NCBI GenBank assembly: GCA_016212695.1
Contig: JACREX010000055.1
Coordinates: forward strand, 1 to 34,917
Length of the DNA: 34,917 bases
Reading direction: 5' to 3'
Source: Bacteroidia bacterium
Lineage (GTDB): Bacteria; Bacteroidota; Bacteroidia; Bacteroidales; GWF2-35-48
The notes beneath the pieces are model-generated. The model made no database searches, was not told where the DNA came from, and was given only the letters and a program-made list of their open reading frames with translations. The stretch's first letter is position 1. Every line of letters begins with the position of its first letter. Below, piece by piece: positions 9,039 to 18,412 of this stretch. The position numbers were made by a program, and so were the translations under genes.

Positions 9039-11372
9039 ATGAAAAAAAGCTTAAAGTTTACAATATTTTTTCTCACAATCGTATTGTTCGGAAATTTTGG
9101 AACAAATGCAGGCAATGTTGCAGACAGCCTGCTTTCTGTTTATAAAAATGCATCTTCTGATACTTCACGCATAAAAGCATTGATTGATATCGGGAATAAT
9201 TACAGGGGACAAAATCCTGATTCTGCCCTGTCATATTACAGAAAAGCATCCGGTTTGGCCGAAAAGGCTGGAAGCAAAAAATTCCAGGCGCTGGCTGTGA
9301 AAAATCAGGGAATTATTTTCGACCTTCAGCATGATTTTGACAAGGCAAGGGAAAAATATCTGAATGCATTGGAAATATATTCTTCAATACCTGATAAAGA
9401 CGGGATGGCTGCATGCCGTTTCAATATCGGGCTTTCGTATTACAACCAGGGCCGATATGCCGATGCAAATGCCTTGATTCAACAAGCCCTGGAACTTTAC
9501 AGAGAACTTAAAGAACCGGCAAAGCAGGCGCATTGTTATTCAAATCTTGGGAACATTGCCTTCCAGCAGGGAAATTATCCACAGGCTATTAACAGTTACC
9601 AGGAGGCCATGAAAAAATTTGAGGAAGCCGGAAATAGCAATGGAGTTGCTGACAGTTATAACAATATAGGGAATATTTATTACAGGCAGCGCAATTTTGC
9701 TCAAGCCGGCGATTGTTACGACAAAGCACTTTCAAAATACCATGAATCCGGAAATACAATGGGCGTGGTTCTTTGTTACAACAATCTAGGGCTTATCAGT
9801 AATGATCAGAAGGCATATAAGAAAGCAGTGGATTATTTTCAGAAAGCGCTCGAAATAAGCGAAAAATCGGGCAACAGAAAAGAGTTTGCCATTTGTTATT
9901 CCAATATAGGTATGGCATATTATTCCGGAAAAAATCTGAATAAGGCTATTGAATTTTTTAACAAAGCATTAGTGATTTGTGAAGAGACAGGCGATAAGCT
10001 GAAAACTGCCGTAACCCTGGGAAATATTGCAAAGATTTACAATACGCTTGGCGATTCTGTAACAAATGTTGTTGAGAAAAAGAAGCATTATTCCGAGGCA
10101 ATAAAATACGCCCTCCGTTCTGATAGTATTGCTGAAGGCATTGGCGCTTTGCACGAACGGCAACAGGCCTGCAGTAATCTTTCAGCTTCTTATGAAGGGC
10201 TGGGCGATTACAAAACTTCTTTGAGATATCATATCCTGTACACCACAATAAAAGACACCCTGGTGAATATGGAAACAAACCGGCTGGTTTCTGATATGAG
10301 CGCAAAATATGAATCCGAAAAAAAGGAGCTTCTCATTGGCAAATTATCGAAAGAAAAAGAGTTTCAGGTAGCTGAAAACAAGAAGCAGCGGATACTTATT
10401 TTTTCATTTATTGCAGGATTTATCATTATCGCTTTTTTCCTTATCATGATTTTCCGCCAGTATAAACAAATAAAAAAGGCAAATAAATTACTCGCTGAAC
10501 AAAAGCATGAGATTGAAGATAAGAATGAAGAACTGAATCAACAGAATGAAGAAATCCGTACGCAGAGAGACGAAATAGAAGTGCAGCGGGATCAGATAAC
10601 AAAAATTCATAGAGAAATAACAGACAGCATCCATTATGCAGAACGGATTCAGAAAGCTATTTTACCGCAACTTGAAGAAAACATCCCTCTTATTAAGGAC
10701 ATGTTTATCATGTTTAAGCCGAAAGATGTTGTGAGCGGAGATTTTTATTTTATGCGTCATATCGAAAGCTCCAATGTTCTTGTAGCGGCGGCGGCAGACT
10801 GCACCGGACATGGAGTACCCGGCGCCTTTATGAGCATGCTGGGTGTTACATTTCTGAATGAAATTTGTTTAAACCCGGAAATCCAACATTCAGGCGAAGT
10901 TCTTGATCTGCTCCGAAAATACATAATCACTTCCCTGCATCAAACTGGTAAATTCGGCGAACAGAAAGACGGTATGGATATTTCTCTTGTTGCCATTTTC
11001 ATTGATAAAAGAGAGCTTGAATTTTCAGGTGCCAATAATCCGTTATACCTTATTAGGGACAATGAACTGATAGAATACAAAGGGAATAAAATGCCAATCG
11101 GTATTCACGATAAAGCCAATCAGCCTTTTGCAAGCCAGTTAATCAAAATTCAGGATGGCGACTGCATTTATATGTCTTCCGATGGTTTTTCAGATCAGTT
11201 CGGCGGCGAGGACGGAAAAAAATATATGACAAAAAATTTCAAGAAATTCCTGCACTTAATTCATCAAAAACTAATGGATGAACAACGAATTTTAGTTGAA
11301 AAAGAATCCATAGACTGGAGAGGTAAGAATGAACAGATCGACGACCAGTTGGTGATGGGCATACGGTTTTAA
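9039..11372 (+). CDS. TPR-domain SpoIIE-family protein phosphatase (membrane sensor)
   Basis: The start is taken at ATG 9039, which has GGAG five bases upstream and opens a signal peptide (KKSLKFTIFFLTIVLFG); an in-frame ATG at 8976 would add 21 residues that spoil it. The 777-residue product has TPR repeats at about 60-400 (NLGNIAFQQGNYPQAINSYQ, SYNNIGNIYYRQRNFAQAGD), a transmembrane helix at about 451-473, a coiled coil at about 475-540 (KNEELNQQNEEIRTQRDEIE) and a PP2C-type SpoIIE domain to the end. The phosphatase shows DVVSGDFYF, AADCTGHGVPGAFMSMLG, SDGFSDQFGG and the terminal DDQLVMG, so the metal-binding Asp residues are kept. Such proteins probably sense an exported or periplasmic signal through TPRs and dephosphorylate an anti-sigma antagonist or similar partner. 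A near-consensus box TATCTTG (8992-8998), 20 bases after TTG (8969-8971), may drive it. Confidence 0.88.
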   Translation: MKKSLKFTIFFLTIVLFGNFGTNAGNVADSLLSVYKNASSDTSRIKALIDIGNNYRGQNPDSALSYYRKASGLAEKAGSKKFQALAVKNQGIIFDLQHDFDKAREKYLNALEIYSSIPDKDGMAACRFNIGLSYYNQGRYADANALIQQALELYRELKEPAKQAHCYSNLGNIAFQQGNYPQAINSYQEAMKKFEEAGNSNGVADSYNNIGNIYYRQRNFAQAGDCYDKALSKYHESGNTMGVVLCYNNLGLISNDQKAYKKAVDYFQKALEISEKSGNRKEFAICYSNIGMAYYSGKNLNKAIEFFNKALVICEETGDKLKTAVTLGNIAKIYNTLGDSVTNVVEKKKHYSEAIKYALRSDSIAEGIGALHERQQACSNLSASYEGLGDYKTSLRYHILYTTIKDTLVNMETNRLVSDMSAKYESEKKELLIGKLSKEKEFQVAENKKQRILIFSFIAGFIIIAFFLIMIFRQYKQIKKANKLLAEQKHEIEDKNEELNQQNEEIRTQRDEIEVQRDQITKIHREITDSIHYAERIQKAILPQLEENIPLIKDMFIMFKPKDVVSGDFYFMRHIESSNVLVAAAADCTGHGVPGAFMSMLGVTFLNEICLNPEIQHSGEVLDLLRKYIITSLHQTGKFGEQKDGMDISLVAIFIDKRELEFSGANNPLYLIRDNELIEYKGNKMPIGIHDKANQPFASQLIKIQDGDCIYMSSDGFSDQFGGEDGKKYMTKNFKKFLHLIHQKLMDEQRILVEKESIDWRGKNEQIDDQLVMGIRF

Positions 11373-11380
11373 CAGACTAA

Positions 11381-11509
11381 CTATACTATGCGTGGGATAA
11401 ATTTATACCTTTTACATTTGGTAATCAGTATTCAGTATTCGGTGATCGGTAATTCTGAATACCGTTTACCGATTACCAACAGTACAAATTTATCCCGTTT
11501 TATGTATAG
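11381..11509. repeat. Nested inverted-repeat element with heptamer units
   Basis: Three nested complementary pairs are visible: CTATAC (11381-11386) with GTATAG (11504-11509); GGGATAAATTTATAC (11394-11408) with GTACAAATTTATCCC (11482-11496), 14 of 15 paired; and an inner imperfect pair (11420-11442 with 11455-11477, about 18 of 23). The inner region reads as seven-base units: GGTAATC, AGTATTC, AGTATTC, GGTGATC, GGTAATT, CTGAATA, CCGTTTA, CCGATTA. It begins eight bases after the phosphatase gene. It may act as an RNA hairpin, but no T run follows. Confidence 0.65.
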
Positions 11510-11643
11510 CGATATTATATATACCTGAAAAAAATATTGATACAGGACAACTTTTCGAAAAAAAATCGTCTAAGAAAAAGAATACGAAATTGCATTATAT
11601 ATTTACCTGTTATCTAATCAAGATAAATTAATTATATTAACAT

Positions 11644-12060
11644 ATGAAACATCTTTTCCTTTTTCTTGGATTTTTTGTTATGCCAATAATTGCCTTTAAC
11701 CAGAACTGGATTCCATATTCGTCGAATGATAAGCTGAAGATCGAATACATGTATTCAGACTGTTATGATAAAACAAACGGAATAAACAGGCAAAATGTGT
11801 TGCTGCGGTACACAAACTTCACGAATACTACGTTGGAAATAACCCTGACAATAACGACTACATACACAAAAAATGATAAGGAATTTCAAACTCAGGGCGA
11901 CAAGCCTAAACTAACGGTTACTCTATTACCCGGACAGTCGCTTGAAGGAGATTGCCTCCAAAAAAACCGAACCCTGGTATTATTTTCCAAAATGCTTGAC
12001 ACAGGCGCTTCTGTTTTGAAGAATTTCACAATTGAAATTAATGACATAACCATAAAATAG
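11644..12060 (+). CDS. Small secreted protein, first gene of the 1601-residue protein's operon
   Basis: The 138-residue product has a signal peptide (KHLFLFLGFFVMPIIAF, probable cleavage near NQ) followed by a predicted all-beta domain with many Thr and Asn (YTNFTNTTLEITLTITTTYTKND). Two Cys residues (in SDCYDK and EGDCLQK) could form a disulfide. No family is recognised. It ends ten bases before the ATG of the 1601-residue T9SS protein, so the two are probably co-transcribed and may act together at the surface, for instance as an accessory or stabilising factor; that role is inference from spacing only. Confidence 0.7.
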   Translation: MKHLFLFLGFFVMPIIAFNQNWIPYSSNDKLKIEYMYSDCYDKTNGINRQNVLLRYTNFTNTTLEITLTITTTYTKNDKEFQTQGDKPKLTVTLLPGQSLEGDCLQKNRTLVLFSKMLDTGASVLKNFTIEINDITIK

Positions 12061-12070
12061 CAGATACTTT

Positions 12071-15000
12071 ATGAAACAGTTTATACTTTTTTTACTGATA
12101 TTATTACTTTGTTTTACTATCAATCGTGTGAAAGGGCAATGCGAGGTTACAGGATCAACCGCCGCAACAACTATTATATGCGGAAGTTGCACTTATCTGT
12201 CTGCATTCGGACAGGGACAGGGGCAAACCATCTTCAGCGAAAATTTCAACACCGGAACCTATGGTCCGGGATGGTCGTCAACACAACAAGCTATGTGGAA
12301 CAATCCCTGCAGTCCGGGCGGTGTTGATGGTACAACCCATTTATGGATGGGGAACTCCTCGCCTGTTCCGCGTTCTATATCCACCCAGTCTTATAACCTT
12401 ACCGGTGCCACTGCGGGCGTTTCAATTTGTTTTGATTTGATGTTCGCCGAGCAGGTTGGCGACGCAAGCGCAGCGCCCTGTGAAGGACCGGATGAGCCGG
12501 ACGAAGGCGTTTACATCCAATATTCCACCGACGGAGGGGCTACCTGGACAACTATTCATTTTTTTGACCCCAACGGAGGATATGATCCGGAACTGACCAC
12601 CTGGCACAATTGGTGTTTCGATCTGCCTCCCGCAGCAATTACTGCAACTACTTCATTTCGCTGGTTCCAGGATAATGATTCCGGCGCAGATTACGACCAT
12701 TGGGGAATTGATAACGTGGAAATTTATTTTAACGACCCGACCTACCAAATTATATGGCAGCATGACGGATGTAACCTTGGCGCCACAGGCGGCACGGATC
12801 CTACCCCGGTTTGTCCGACTACCACTACTCAATATACCGTTATTATGTCAAACGGAACTCTTTCCTGTACTGATGTTGTAACTGTTAACGTTGTTCTTCC
12901 TACCATTGATGTTGATGTGGCACAGGATACTACCTTATGCAGCGGTTCGTGCGTACAGTTTCAGGGTGATGCAAGCGTTATTGTCAGCCCGGCAAAAACC
13001 CCGACGTATGAAAACAACGAAGTCTCTATTGTAACCAGCGGCAACGCTTCAGTGAATATTAATATTACGGATCTTAATATGACGCAGGTTTTACCAGGCT
13101 CAATCACCCAGGTTTGTATAAATGCGTTTACTTTCAGCGGAACTCAGATATGCACAAATATTACGGGATGTAATTGTAATGGAACACCTATAAGTTTTGG
13201 AGCTACATGTAATTTAGATATTAGCAGTTTTAATGTTTATCTTAATTCCCCAACCGGCTGCCAGATATTACTTATTCCTCAATATGAAGCTACAGGAACT
13301 ATGTACCAGAATGTTTGTTTTATCCCTTCCGGAGGTCAGAATATCTCTAATCCGGGCTTCCCGACACCGGGCAACTGGAACCCCAATCAACCCTTTGATA
13401 ACCTTGCCGGATGCGTTGCCAATGGTGTGTGGTCAATGGAATTTAATGCCCCCGGAGGCCTTGGCTTTGGTATGGGTACATTCACAGGATGGTCCATCTC
13501 ATTTAACGATCCTGAAATTAGCTACACCGGAAATTTTTCATGGTCTCCCACTACCAATATGACAGGTTCAAATACGCTTACACCTATCGTTTGCCCTGCT
13601 GCAACTACTACTTATACCCTGACTGTGTCTGATACTGCCGGTTGCACCAGTGTTTCAGATGCCGCAACAGTAACTGTGAACCCCTGTACTTTCAATGTTA
13701 CCGTTAATTCTGCCACGATATGTTCCGGCGGCTGTACAAATATTACCGCTACCGTTTCCGGTGGAACAGCGCCACTTACATATACATGGAGCACGGGAGG
13801 ACTATCTGGTCCGGGCCCGCATAACGTGTGTCCCAGTTCCACAACCACATATACCGTTACGGTTACAGATGCCGGAAGCGCTACTACAACAGCATCGGGT
13901 ACAGTTACCGTGAATCCATTACCAACCGTGAACGCGGGAAATGATGTGAGTATTTGCAGCGGCAACAGCACAACGCTTACAGCCTCGGGCGCTTCAACAT
14001 ATTCATGGGACAATGGGCTTGGCGCAGGCAGCACGCATACCGTATCGCAGTCTTCAACTACAACTACAACCTATACTGTTACTGGTACCGATGCTAATGG
14101 TTGTACCAATACCGATCAGGTTACTGTTACCGTAAATAATGGCCTGGCACCAGTTATATCAGGATCATTAACATTCTGTACAGGGTCATCAACTACTTTA
14201 GATGCAGGATCCGGTTACACATCTTACCTGTGGTCAACAAATGCAACTTCACAGACTATTACCGTTTCTGCGGGAGGTACATATTCAGTAACCGTTACTG
14301 CTGCAAATGGTTGTACGGGCAATGCGTCTGTTACTGTAACTCAGAGTTCAAGCCTTAGTCCAACCATAACAGGGCCTCTGGTTTTTTGTGCCGGGACTTC
14401 TTCAACATTAGATGCAGGTTCAGGATATGCAACCTATTCCTGGTCAACCGGAGCCGCTTCGCAAACCATTAATGTAACGTTAAGCGGCACTTACTCGGTT
14501 ACTGTTACAGATGCAGGCGGATGCAGCGGTACGGATAATGTTTTTGTAACAGCCAATCCTAATCCTAGTCCTGCAATATCAGGTACATTGTCTATTTGTT
14601 CTGGCGATTCAACCGCTCTCTCGACAGGAACTTATACCTCTTATTTATGGTCAACAGGCGCTACCAGCCAGACGATTTATGCTTCAACAAGCGGCTCCTA
14701 CTCAATTACCGTAACCGATATTAACGGGTGCACAGGCTCAGATAACGTTAGCGTAACAGTTAATCCGAATCCGATAGTAACCATCAGCGGAAATTTAACA
14801 TTTTGCACAGGCAGTCCGACAATATTAGACGCAGGAGCAGGGTATTCATCCTATTTCTGGACTACCGGATCGATTTCACAAACAACCAGTGTTTCAGCCG
14901 GCGGTACTTATAGTGTGCTTGTGACAAATTCATACGGATGTTCGGATACTGCGGCTGTCAATGTAATTCAAAATACAAATCCGGCTCCGAATATAACAGG

Positions 15001-16876
15001 AGTACTCAGTTTTTGTGTAGGAAATTCTTCTACATTGGATGCAGGGACAGGCTTTTCTTCTTATGCCTGGTCAACCGGCGCCACCTCGCAAACTATAATT
15101 GTAACAACTACCGGAACATATACGGTAACCATAACTAATGCCAATGGTTGCAGCGGTACGGATAATGTTAATGTCATTGTACACCCGGATCCTCCCCCTG
15201 ATATTACCGGGAACTTATCTTTTTGCACGGGAAGTTCCACATCTCTCAGTGTCGGGCCCTTTGTTTCCTATCAGTGGTCAACCGGGGCAACCTCGCAAAC
15301 GATCACAGTAACAAGCGGGGGTAATTATTCGGTTACAATTACGGATGTAAACGGATGTAGCGGATCCGATGCCGTTACTGTAACAGAGAATGCAAATCCA
15401 TCGGCTTCAATCGCAGGGGTATTATCGTTTTGTTCCGGCGGTTCCTCTATATTGGATGCAGGAGCAGGCTTTTCTTCTTATGCCTGGTCAACAAATGAAA
15501 CAACTCAATCCGTCATGGTAACCACAGGAGGCAGTTATTCAGTAACTGTAACAAACAGCAATGGTTGCACAAATGATACAACAGTACAGGTTACCGTTAA
15601 CCCGCTTCCTGTTCCGGTAATCACCCCGGTAGGCCCTACTACATTTTGCCAGGGCGACAGTGTCGTTTTAATGGTTAATTCGTTTGCATCCTATTCCTGG
15701 TCAACAGGAGCCGCTTCGCAAATTATCATAGCATATAATACAGGCAATTATGTTGTGACGGTAACAAATACATTTGGTTGTACCGCCTCCACTTCTTTAC
15801 AGATAACTGTAAATCCAAGTATCAATACAAGCCTTTCCATTGATGTTTCACCTGCAGATACCGTCTGTACGGGTACAGAAGTATTATTTACAGCCCAACC
15901 AGTGAACCCCGGATCAACGCCTGTATATGAATGGAGGGTCAATGACGGAGTAACCGGTACGAACAGCCCTGCGTATTCAAACAGCATGCTGCACGACGGA
16001 GACACTATCACCTGCACCATGATTTCATCTGTAGCATGTGCAATAAATCCGGCAGTTGCGTCTGTTGTTATACATATTTATCCTTTTCCACCCATCCAGG
16101 TAAATGCAGATATTTTAAGCGGGTGCAAACCCCTGACCGTTCATTTCATAGAATCGTCAACCTGCGACGGCTGTACGTATCAGTGGACTTTCGGAGACGG
16201 GGGACTCAGCGGTTCGAAAAATCCGGTTCATATATATTTAAATGACGGATCGTATAATGTCGGTTTAACCGTTACGTATCATGGATGCGCCAGCAGCTTT
16301 TTTAATCCCGATATGATAACAGTGCATCCGAATCCGGAAGCAAATTTTTATCCTTTTCCTGTGTCAACAAGTATTTTCAGCCCTATTATCGAATTTCATA
16401 ATCTTTCATCCGGGGCGGATGCTTATAACTGGTTTTTTGGCGACGGTACAAACTCCAGCGCTTTTGAACCCATTCATTCTTACAAGAATCCCGGACAGTA
16501 CCATATAATATTAATAGCCGGGACACGATACGGTTGTAAGGATTCTATATCCGCTACAGTAGTCATCAACGAAGAATACACATTCTATGCTCCAAACTTT
16601 ATTTCTCCCGAGAGCAATGGAATAAATGATAACTTTTTTATATCGGGAATAGGTATTGATCCGCAAAATTTTTACTTAGCCATATATGATCGCTGGGGCA
16701 GCATATTATTCGAAACGAAAAATTTTAATATATCCACGCACCAGAGCGACGGATGGAATGGAAAAGACAAAAGCGGAAAAGAAGTAAAAAGCGGTACATA
16801 TACATGGTTCTGTTCTTATAAAAATATGTCCGGAAGGAAATATGAAAAAGCCGGGCCTGTCACAATTATTCGTTAG
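12071..16876 (+). CDS. Giant T9SS type B surface protein with Ig-like repeats and PKD domains
   Basis: The 1601-residue product has a signal peptide (FILFLLILLLCFTINRVKG). Residues about 53-223 form a jelly-roll/reelin-like domain (IFSENFNTGTYGPGW ... DHWGIDNVEIYF). About 320-483 resemble a proprotein-convertase P domain (VNINITDLNMT ... GWSISFND). About 540-1240 hold ten Ig-like repeats; eight are about 70 residues long with a fixed frame (SGSLTFCTGSSTTLDAG, SYLWSTGATSQTI, GTYSVTVT, NGC). At least two PKD domains follow (YQWTFGDGG; YNWFFGDGT). The end is a gliding-motility-type C-terminal domain, the T9SS type B signal (FYAPNFISPESNGINDNFFI, YDRWGSILFET, GWNGKDKSGKEVKSGTYTW). It is expected on the cell surface or released. 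Function in adhesion is inferred from the domains. Only nine bases separate its stop from that of convergent aminopeptidase P. Confidence 0.88.
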   Translation: MKQFILFLLILLLCFTINRVKGQCEVTGSTAATTIICGSCTYLSAFGQGQGQTIFSENFNTGTYGPGWSSTQQAMWNNPCSPGGVDGTTHLWMGNSSPVPRSISTQSYNLTGATAGVSICFDLMFAEQVGDASAAPCEGPDEPDEGVYIQYSTDGGATWTTIHFFDPNGGYDPELTTWHNWCFDLPPAAITATTSFRWFQDNDSGADYDHWGIDNVEIYFNDPTYQIIWQHDGCNLGATGGTDPTPVCPTTTTQYTVIMSNGTLSCTDVVTVNVVLPTIDVDVAQDTTLCSGSCVQFQGDASVIVSPAKTPTYENNEVSIVTSGNASVNINITDLNMTQVLPGSITQVCINAFTFSGTQICTNITGCNCNGTPISFGATCNLDISSFNVYLNSPTGCQILLIPQYEATGTMYQNVCFIPSGGQNISNPGFPTPGNWNPNQPFDNLAGCVANGVWSMEFNAPGGLGFGMGTFTGWSISFNDPEISYTGNFSWSPTTNMTGSNTLTPIVCPAATTTYTLTVSDTAGCTSVSDAATVTVNPCTFNVTVNSATICSGGCTNITATVSGGTAPLTYTWSTGGLSGPGPHNVCPSSTTTYTVTVTDAGSATTTASGTVTVNPLPTVNAGNDVSICSGNSTTLTASGASTYSWDNGLGAGSTHTVSQSSTTTTTYTVTGTDANGCTNTDQVTVTVNNGLAPVISGSLTFCTGSSTTLDAGSGYTSYLWSTNATSQTITVSAGGTYSVTVTAANGCTGNASVTVTQSSSLSPTITGPLVFCAGTSSTLDAGSGYATYSWSTGAASQTINVTLSGTYSVTVTDAGGCSGTDNVFVTANPNPSPAISGTLSICSGDSTALSTGTYTSYLWSTGATSQTIYASTSGSYSITVTDINGCTGSDNVSVTVNPNPIVTISGNLTFCTGSPTILDAGAGYSSYFWTTGSISQTTSVSAGGTYSVLVTNSYGCSDTAAVNVIQNTNPAPNITGVLSFCVGNSSTLDAGTGFSSYAWSTGATSQTIIVTTTGTYTVTITNANGCSGTDNVNVIVHPDPPPDITGNLSFCTGSSTSLSVGPFVSYQWSTGATSQTITVTSGGNYSVTITDVNGCSGSDAVTVTENANPSASIAGVLSFCSGGSSILDAGAGFSSYAWSTNETTQSVMVTTGGSYSVTVTNSNGCTNDTTVQVTVNPLPVPVITPVGPTTFCQGDSVVLMVNSFASYSWSTGAASQIIIAYNTGNYVVTVTNTFGCTASTSLQITVNPSINTSLSIDVSPADTVCTGTEVLFTAQPVNPGSTPVYEWRVNDGVTGTNSPAYSNSMLHDGDTITCTMISSVACAINPAVASVVIHIYPFPPIQVNADILSGCKPLTVHFIESSTCDGCTYQWTFGDGGLSGSKNPVHIYLNDGSYNVGLTVTYHGCASSFFNPDMITVHPNPEANFYPFPVSTSIFSPIIEFHNLSSGADAYNWFFGDGTNSSAFEPIHSYKNPGQYHIILIAGTRYGCKDSISATVVINEEYTFYAPNFISPESNGINDNFFISGIGIDPQNFYLAIYDRWGSILFETKNFNISTHQSDGWNGKDKSGKEVKSGTYTWFCSYKNMSGRKYEKAGPVTIIR

Positions 16877-16885
16877 AAAAAAATC

Positions 16886-18178
16886 TTATTTTTTCCCGGC
16901 CATCAGCATTTCAATATCACCGGCTTCTATCGGGATATTCTTCATCAGGTCAATAGGCTTATCGGCAACCACAATATCGTTTTCGATACGGATGCCGATA
17001 TTTTCTTCCTGTATATAGAGGCCCGGCTCGCAGCTCAGCACCATGCCTTTTTTGAAAACCACCTGCTTGTTGCCGACATCATGAACATCGAGCCCTATGA
17101 AATGAGAATTGCCGTGCATGAAATATTTGAAAAAAAGAGGTTTGTCTTTAGGCTGCTTATTAACGTCGGCCCGCGTAAAAAGGCCCAGGCCTATCATTTC
17201 TTTTTCGAGCAGTTTTTCAACCGCGGCATTCACCTTGTCTATGGTATTTCCTGGAACCAGTAAGTTTTTAGCTTTTTTTAAAACGCGCAACACCGCATTA
17301 TAACATTCTTTCTGCCGCTTTGTGAATTTTCCGTTAACGGGTATGGTGCGCGAAAGGTCGCCGGCATAATTTGCATATTCCGCGCCAAAATCAAGCAGCA
17401 GCAAATCGCCGTTTTTACATATTTTATCGTTATTGACATAATGCAGGATGCAGGTGTCTTTTCCCGATGCAATAATAGGCGCATACGAGTGTCCCGCAGA
17501 TCCGTTCCTTAAAAATTCATGTGTCATTTCTGCTTCCACTTCATATTCTGCAATGCCGGGTTTCACAAATTTTAACACCCTGCGGAAGGCTTTTTCGGTG
17601 ATATTGCAGGCGGTTTGCAGTAAAGCGATTTCTTCGGGTTCTTTTATGGCGCGCAATTCGGTGAGTACAGGGGCAAGCCGTTTATAATTGTGTATAGGGA
17701 AATCCTGTTTCAGTTTTGTTACGAAGCGTAATTCGCGATACGGCACATCCGTAGAATACTTGGGATTTTCATTCAGGGAAATATATACATTATCCACTCT
17801 CGACATCATGTCTTTGAGCGTGGATTCAAATTCACTCAGCCATTTTACTGATTTTATACCGGAAATATCCGTAACATCTTTCAGGGAATATTTATGGCCA
17901 TACCATATTACCATGCTTTCGCTGGCAAGCGCCGTGAATGCAACTTCGCGCAGACTTTCAACGGGATGATCAGGGCACAGGCAGAGTATGCATTTTTCCT
18001 GGTCGAGGCCGGTTAAATAAAACATATCTGAATTCTGCCGGAACAGGAAATTCTGGTCGCCGTTGCGGGGCATTTCGTCGTTTGAGTTAACGATGATCAA
18101 CGAATTGGGGTCAATTTTTTTCAGCAACTTTTTCCGGTTCTTAATAAAAAGGGATGGATTTATTTTTGAATATCTCAT
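16886..18178 (-). CDS. pepP: Xaa-Pro aminopeptidase (aminopeptidase P, M24B)
   Basis: This 430-residue cytosolic metallopeptidase removes the N-terminal residue from peptides with proline in second position. Residues 1-about 135 form the aminopeptidase P N-terminal domain (RNGDQNFLFRQNSDMFYLTGL). The C-terminal pita-bread domain keeps the dimetal ligands: the two Asp residues in DFGAEYANYAGDLSRT, the His in GNSHFIGLDVHD, and the Glu residues in SCEPGLYI and IGIRIENDI. Length and order match bacterial PepP (about 430-440 residues). It is monocistronic, with a perfect minus-strand -7 box at 18202-18209, and convergent with the giant surface protein gene. Confidence 0.95.
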   Translation of the reverse strand: MRYSKINPSLFIKNRKKLLKKIDPNSLIIVNSNDEMPRNGDQNFLFRQNSDMFYLTGLDQEKCILCLCPDHPVESLREVAFTALASESMVIWYGHKYSLKDVTDISGIKSVKWLSEFESTLKDMMSRVDNVYISLNENPKYSTDVPYRELRFVTKLKQDFPIHNYKRLAPVLTELRAIKEPEEIALLQTACNITEKAFRRVLKFVKPGIAEYEVEAEMTHEFLRNGSAGHSYAPIIASGKDTCILHYVNNDKICKNGDLLLLDFGAEYANYAGDLSRTIPVNGKFTKRQKECYNAVLRVLKKAKNLLVPGNTIDKVNAAVEKLLEKEMIGLGLFTRADVNKQPKDKPLFFKYFMHGNSHFIGLDVHDVGNKQVVFKKGMVLSCEPGLYIQEENIGIRIENDIVVADKPIDLMKNIPIEAGDIEMLMAGKK

Positions 18179-18201
18179 AACAAAAAATGATTTAAGTCAG
18201 G

Positions 18202-18209
18202 CAAAAGTA
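18202..18209 (-). promoter_or_regulatory. -7 box TACTTTTG of pepP
   Basis: On the minus strand the sequence is TACTTTTG, an exact TAnnTTTG match 23 bases upstream of the pepP start. No TTG is found at the usual distance, so the call rests on the -7 box alone. Confidence 0.45.
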
Positions 18210-18412
18210 AAATAATTTTAAAAAGCATGGTTTATAAAATTACAATTAATTGTTTTTCCCATTTTTAAAGGTATTGACAGGATTTTTATGTATAAATGCT
18301 AAGAAACATATTCCAATATACATATAAAAATTACTACTTTCGCTTTTTACTAAAAAATATCTGGCTAAAAAATATCTGGATTCTTCATAACAATTAATTT
18401 ATTTTATTTTTT

